Position numbers and translations under genes: made by a program | Shown: positions 8,272 to 10,216 of the stretch, piece after piece | Layout: each line of letters opens with the position of its first letter | How positions within the stretch are numbered: position 1 is the first letter of the stretch | Assembly (NCBI GenBank): GCA_902797785.1 | Contig: CADBUD010000186.1 | Coordinates: 1-10,216, forward strand | Direction of reading: 5' to 3' | Source: an uncultured Lachnospiraceae bacterium | GTDB taxonomy: Bacteria; Bacillota; Clostridia; Lachnospirales; Lachnospiraceae | Length of the DNA stretch: 10,216 bases | The notes under the pieces: generated by a model | The model's database searches: none | Told to the model about the DNA's origin: nothing | What the model saw: the letters and a program-made list of their open reading frames with translations, nothing else

Positions 8272-8300
8272 TTTACAAGCCCGAACAAAAGTGATATGAT
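8272..8300 (+). promoter_or_regulatory. Strong sigma-A promoter of tRNA-Gly
   Basis: TTTACA (8272-8277) and TATGAT (8295-8300) are separated by exactly 17 bases, each one base off consensus. The A/T-rich palindrome TAAAAATTTTTA (8259-8270) lies directly upstream and could act as an UP element. RNA would start near 8307, ten bases before the tRNA. Confidence 0.8.
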
Positions 8301-8316
8301 AAGAAACGTAAGTGAT

Positions 8317-8387
8317 GCAGCCGTAGTACATCGGTAGTATATCAGCTTCCCAAGCTGAGGAGGCGGGTTCGATTCCCGTCGGCTGCT
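8317..8387 (+). tRNA. trnG: tRNA-Gly, anticodon CCC
   Basis: A full cloverleaf can be drawn. Acceptor GCAGCCG (8317-8323) pairs with CGGCTGC (8380-8386), and U8387 is the discriminator. The D-stem is GTAC/GTAT. The anticodon stem is TCAGC/GCTGA around the loop TTCCCAA, with anticodon CCC at 8349-8351 reading GGG glycine codons. The T-loop is TTCGATT. CCA is not encoded. It has its own promoter, and it may also lie on read-through RNA from jetC because no terminator separates them. tRNA genes are common insertion points for accessory DNA, but no copy of its 3' end is seen at the left side of the Wadjet operon. Confidence 0.95.
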
Positions 8388-8411
8388 TTTCTTATGTTTT
8401 GATGAACATAA

Positions 8412-8487
8412 ATGAACAAAACGCAAAGCTATTTCGTTCATAACAGCAATAGATAAAGGATCATCCATGTGCACACTCCTAAGATAA
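8412..8487 (+). pseudogene. Decayed right copy of the small gene 3' end
   Basis: This stretch, 25 bases after the tRNA, matches 221-334 in two blocks: 8412-8441 (24 of 30 identical) and 8471-8487 (GCACA then TCCTAAGATAA). Read in the same frame it gives MNKTQSYFVHNSNR, then a stop, then RII. The left copy reads MNK....FVH..NNNREKRI, so a Glu codon appears to have become TAA. Another stop (8409-8411) precedes the ATG, and no ribosome binding site is present. I read it as a gene remnant or a diverged intergenic repeat, not a working gene. The minus-strand frame across this stretch and the tRNA is a shadow. Confidence 0.5.
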
Positions 8488-8505
8488 AGGAAAGTGCGCT
8501 TTTTT
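8469..8505 (+). terminator. Intrinsic terminator after tRNA-Gly
   Basis: GTGCAC (8469-8474) pairs with GTGCGC (8494-8499), including one G-U pair. After a 2x2 internal loop, TCCT (8477-8480) pairs with AGGA (8488-8491) around AAGATAA. Six Ts follow at 8500-8505. It would end the tRNA transcript and any read-through from jetC. Bases 8506-8589 contain no promoter I would call. Confidence 0.75.
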
Positions 8506-8589
8506 ATTTTATACCCGTTAACGAAAACCGTTGCCGTTATTCGCTAATGGTATCAATGGATGAAAGCATTAAAAAAGGAGGTATCATTC

Positions 8590-9393
8590 ATGAATCTTTC
8601 TATTATCTTTCTCATAGCCCTGTGCATCAGCGCAGTCGGCTTTATCAAGTACGTGTATTTCTTTTCTGTTGGTTATGGATTTGCTATTTCAGGGATTGCG
8701 ATTGCACTGCTGATTTCTTTTCGAGGCAGTCTGACAGCCGGCACCATAGGAATGTGTCTTTTCTTTATCGTCTATGGCTTGCGCCTGGGAGGCTATCTGC
8801 TTTTGCGGGAGCTGAAAAGTACTTCCTACAAAGACCTTCTGAAAAATGAAATCAAAGACCATGTAAAGCCGGGAGCTAAAATTGCAATTTGGGTCAGCTG
8901 CGCGTTTCTTTATCTTTGTCAGACCGCGCCGGTCTTGTTCCGTATGAAACAGCAGACAGGAGAAGCCTCTTTTTGGATGATGGATGGCTGTCTGGCAGTT
9001 GGACTGCTCTTGATGTGCTCAGGCATTCTGGTCGAGGCATTGGCCGATTGGCAGAAATCAAAAGAAAAGCAAAAAGCACCAAAAATGTTCGTCCATACCG
9101 GATTGTACCAAATGGTCCGTTGTCCAAATTATTTTGGGGAGCTGCTTTTATGGACGGGAGTATTTCTTTCCGGGATTCCCATCTATACTTCCCCACTGGA
9201 GTGGATTTTGGCAGTTCTGGGCTTTTTAGGAATCACCTATGTGATGTTCAGCGGAGCAAGACGATTAGAACTGCGGCAGGATAAAAATTATGGCCATATT
9301 CCGGAATATCAGCAGTATGTCAAATCGACGCCGATCATGATTCCATTTCTTCCTATGTATAGTGTGAAAAAATACAAATGGCTGGTGGCATAG
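8590..9393 (+). CDS. DUF1295 / steroid 5-alpha-reductase-like membrane protein
   Basis: This 267-residue integral membrane protein has about six or seven hydrophobic segments (roughly 2-22, 24-45, 48-70, 96-115, 128-150, 185-205 and 210-230). The signature GLYQMVRCPNYFGE (171-184) and the terminal EYQQYVKSTP followed by a Pro-rich end match the DUF1295 family. That family is related to steroid 5-alpha-reductases and isoprenylcysteine methyltransferases. The Arg-x-Pro-Asn-Tyr-x-Gly-Glu core is where relatives bind their cofactor, NADPH or S-adenosylmethionine. The bacterial substrate is unknown. The start at 8590 is chosen because AAAAAAGGAGG ends 8 bases upstream; an in-frame ATG at 8560 would place that ribosome binding site inside the gene. 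The amidohydrolase starts 21 bases after the stop, so the pair is probably one operon. I see no functional link to Wadjet. Confidence 0.83.
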   Translation: MNLSIIFLIALCISAVGFIKYVYFFSVGYGFAISGIAIALLISFRGSLTAGTIGMCLFFIVYGLRLGGYLLLRELKSTSYKDLLKNEIKDHVKPGAKIAIWVSCAFLYLCQTAPVLFRMKQQTGEASFWMMDGCLAVGLLLMCSGILVEALADWQKSKEKQKAPKMFVHTGLYQMVRCPNYFGELLLWTGVFLSGIPIYTSPLEWILAVLGFLGITYVMFSGARRLELRQDKNYGHIPEYQQYVKSTPIMIPFLPMYSVKKYKWLVA

Positions 9394-9414
9394 AGAGGAG
9401 AAAACGTAAGAAAT

Positions 9415-10215
9415 ATGATCATTGATATTCATACCCATACCTTTCCAGAGCATCTTGCGGAAAGGGCATTGAAAAAACTGGGAGATGCCGCAGATTCGCT
9501 TCCCCATACCGACGGTACAAAAAGGGCTTTGAAAGAGTCCATGAAAAAGAATGGCGTAGACATTTCCGTCATGCTCCCTGTTGCGACGAAAACCAGCCAG
9601 GTCGAGAAACTAAATGATTACGCCAAAGACTTTACCGATCCGGGAAAATCAGAGGGTCTGTTGTCTTTTGGCGCAATGCATTGCGCTTATGAGGACTGGA
9701 AAAAAGAACTGCAGAGAATCCGCGCGCTCGGACTAAAAGGAATCAAGCTGCATCATGATTACATGGGCATCTATTTTACGGATGAGCGTTCGATTCAGAT
9801 CATCCGTGAAGCGTTCCGCCTCGGACTGATCGTCATGATTCACGCCGGAAACGATCCGGTTTCAAAAGAGACTCATTACTGCACCCCAAAAATGATTTCT
9901 GATGTGCTGGGAGAGCTGGGAGAGGGCGTATTGATCGCTTCTCATTATGGCGGTCTCATGAATGTCGAAGAATCTCTTGCGTACCTGATTGGAAAAGATG
10001 TTTACATCGACACGAGCATGGGACATTATTTTTATGGAATGTTCAAGTTAAAAGAGGTACTGAACCGTCACGCGCCGGATCGCATCCTGTTTGGAACAGA
10101 TTCCCCATGGGAAGATCAGGGAACCGGACTGGGGCTGCTTCACAGTATGAGTCTTTCCGATTCCATGATTCAAAAAATAACAGAAGAAAATCCACGGCGG
10201 ATTTTGGGAATTTAA
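9415..10215 (+). CDS. Metal-dependent amidohydrolase (amidohydrolase-2 type)
   Basis: This complete 266-residue protein has the TIM-barrel amidohydrolase layout. DIHTHTF gives the His6-x-His8 metal pair at the end of strand 1. KGIKLHHDY (108-116) follows on a mid strand. His143 (IHAGND), His177 (SHYGG) and Asp229 (FGTDSPW) are the remaining expected metal or catalytic positions, and the end ENPRRILGI is the family's usual C-terminal helix. It resembles PF04909-type hydrolases or decarboxylases, including ACMSD-like enzymes, and more distantly TatD-type proteins; the substrate cannot be read from the sequence. It is cytosolic, with no signal peptide. AGAGGAG at 9394-9400 is its ribosome binding site, with a rather long 14-base spacing. 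The gene ends one base before the window edge, so any further operon member is not visible. Confidence 0.85.
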   Translation: MIIDIHTHTFPEHLAERALKKLGDAADSLPHTDGTKRALKESMKKNGVDISVMLPVATKTSQVEKLNDYAKDFTDPGKSEGLLSFGAMHCAYEDWKKELQRIRALGLKGIKLHHDYMGIYFTDERSIQIIREAFRLGLIVMIHAGNDPVSKETHYCTPKMISDVLGELGEGVLIASHYGGLMNVEESLAYLIGKDVYIDTSMGHYFYGMFKLKEVLNRHAPDRILFGTDSPWEDQGTGLGLLHSMSLSDSMIQKITEENPRRILGI

Positions 10216-10216
10216 G

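Noticed and set aside
8317..8387. tRNA 3' end as an attachment site for an integrated element
   Set aside because: No matching copy of the tRNA end is found at the left side and no integrase gene lies in the window.
8268..8474. Minus-strand open frame of 68 codons
   Set aside because: It runs antisense through the tRNA and its promoter; this is a common false gene over tRNAs.
8518..8556. Promoter for the DUF1295 gene
   Set aside because: TTGCCG (8531-8536) and TATCAA (8551-8556) are only 14 bases apart and poorly match consensus.

Overview
The window looks like a chromosomal segment of a Gram-positive anaerobe of the Bacillota, most likely class Clostridia and family Lachnospiraceae. This rests on the moderate-to-low G+C, strong AGGAGG-type ribosome binding sites, a tRNA without encoded CCA, and the flavour of the proteins. 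The taxonomic placement is an impression, not a computed result. All convincing genes lie on the + strand.

Bases 1-406 are a complex intergenic region. They hold a long A/T-rich hairpin (10-70), a possible 59-residue small protein gene (113-292) with a promoter-like sequence inside it, and a perfect 16-bp hairpin that starts two bases after that gene's stop and ends 49 bases before the first defence gene.

Bases 407-8236 are a complete four-gene Wadjet (Jet) anti-plasmid operon in the order jetD-jetA-jetB-jetC. The gaps are 12 and 14 bases, followed by an 8-base overlap. JetC is a 1485-residue SMC-like ATPase. JetA and JetB are the expected kleisin-like and KITE/MukE-like partners. JetD carries the Toprim-type acidic residues of the DNA-cleaving subunit. 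In known Wadjet systems JetABC extrudes DNA loops and JetD cuts small closed circles, which restricts plasmids. Sizes and sequence flavour fit what I remember of type III better than types I or II. The JetC Walker B motif reads Asp-Asn where most SMC ATPases have Asp-Glu.

Bases 8237-8589 have no protein gene. They contain a strong promoter, a tRNA-Gly (anticodon CCC), a decayed copy of the 3' part of the left-hand small gene, and an intrinsic terminator. Two sequence blocks are therefore shared between the left and right sides of the Wadjet operon.

Bases 8590-10215 hold two housekeeping-type genes, probably one transcript: a membrane protein of the DUF1295 / steroid 5-alpha-reductase-like family and a metal-dependent amidohydrolase of the amidohydrolase-2 type. 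Neither has an obvious link to the defence operon. The most interesting points are the JetD-first Wadjet with the unusual Walker B, and the small gene or structured RNA beside it whose remnant sits after the tRNA.
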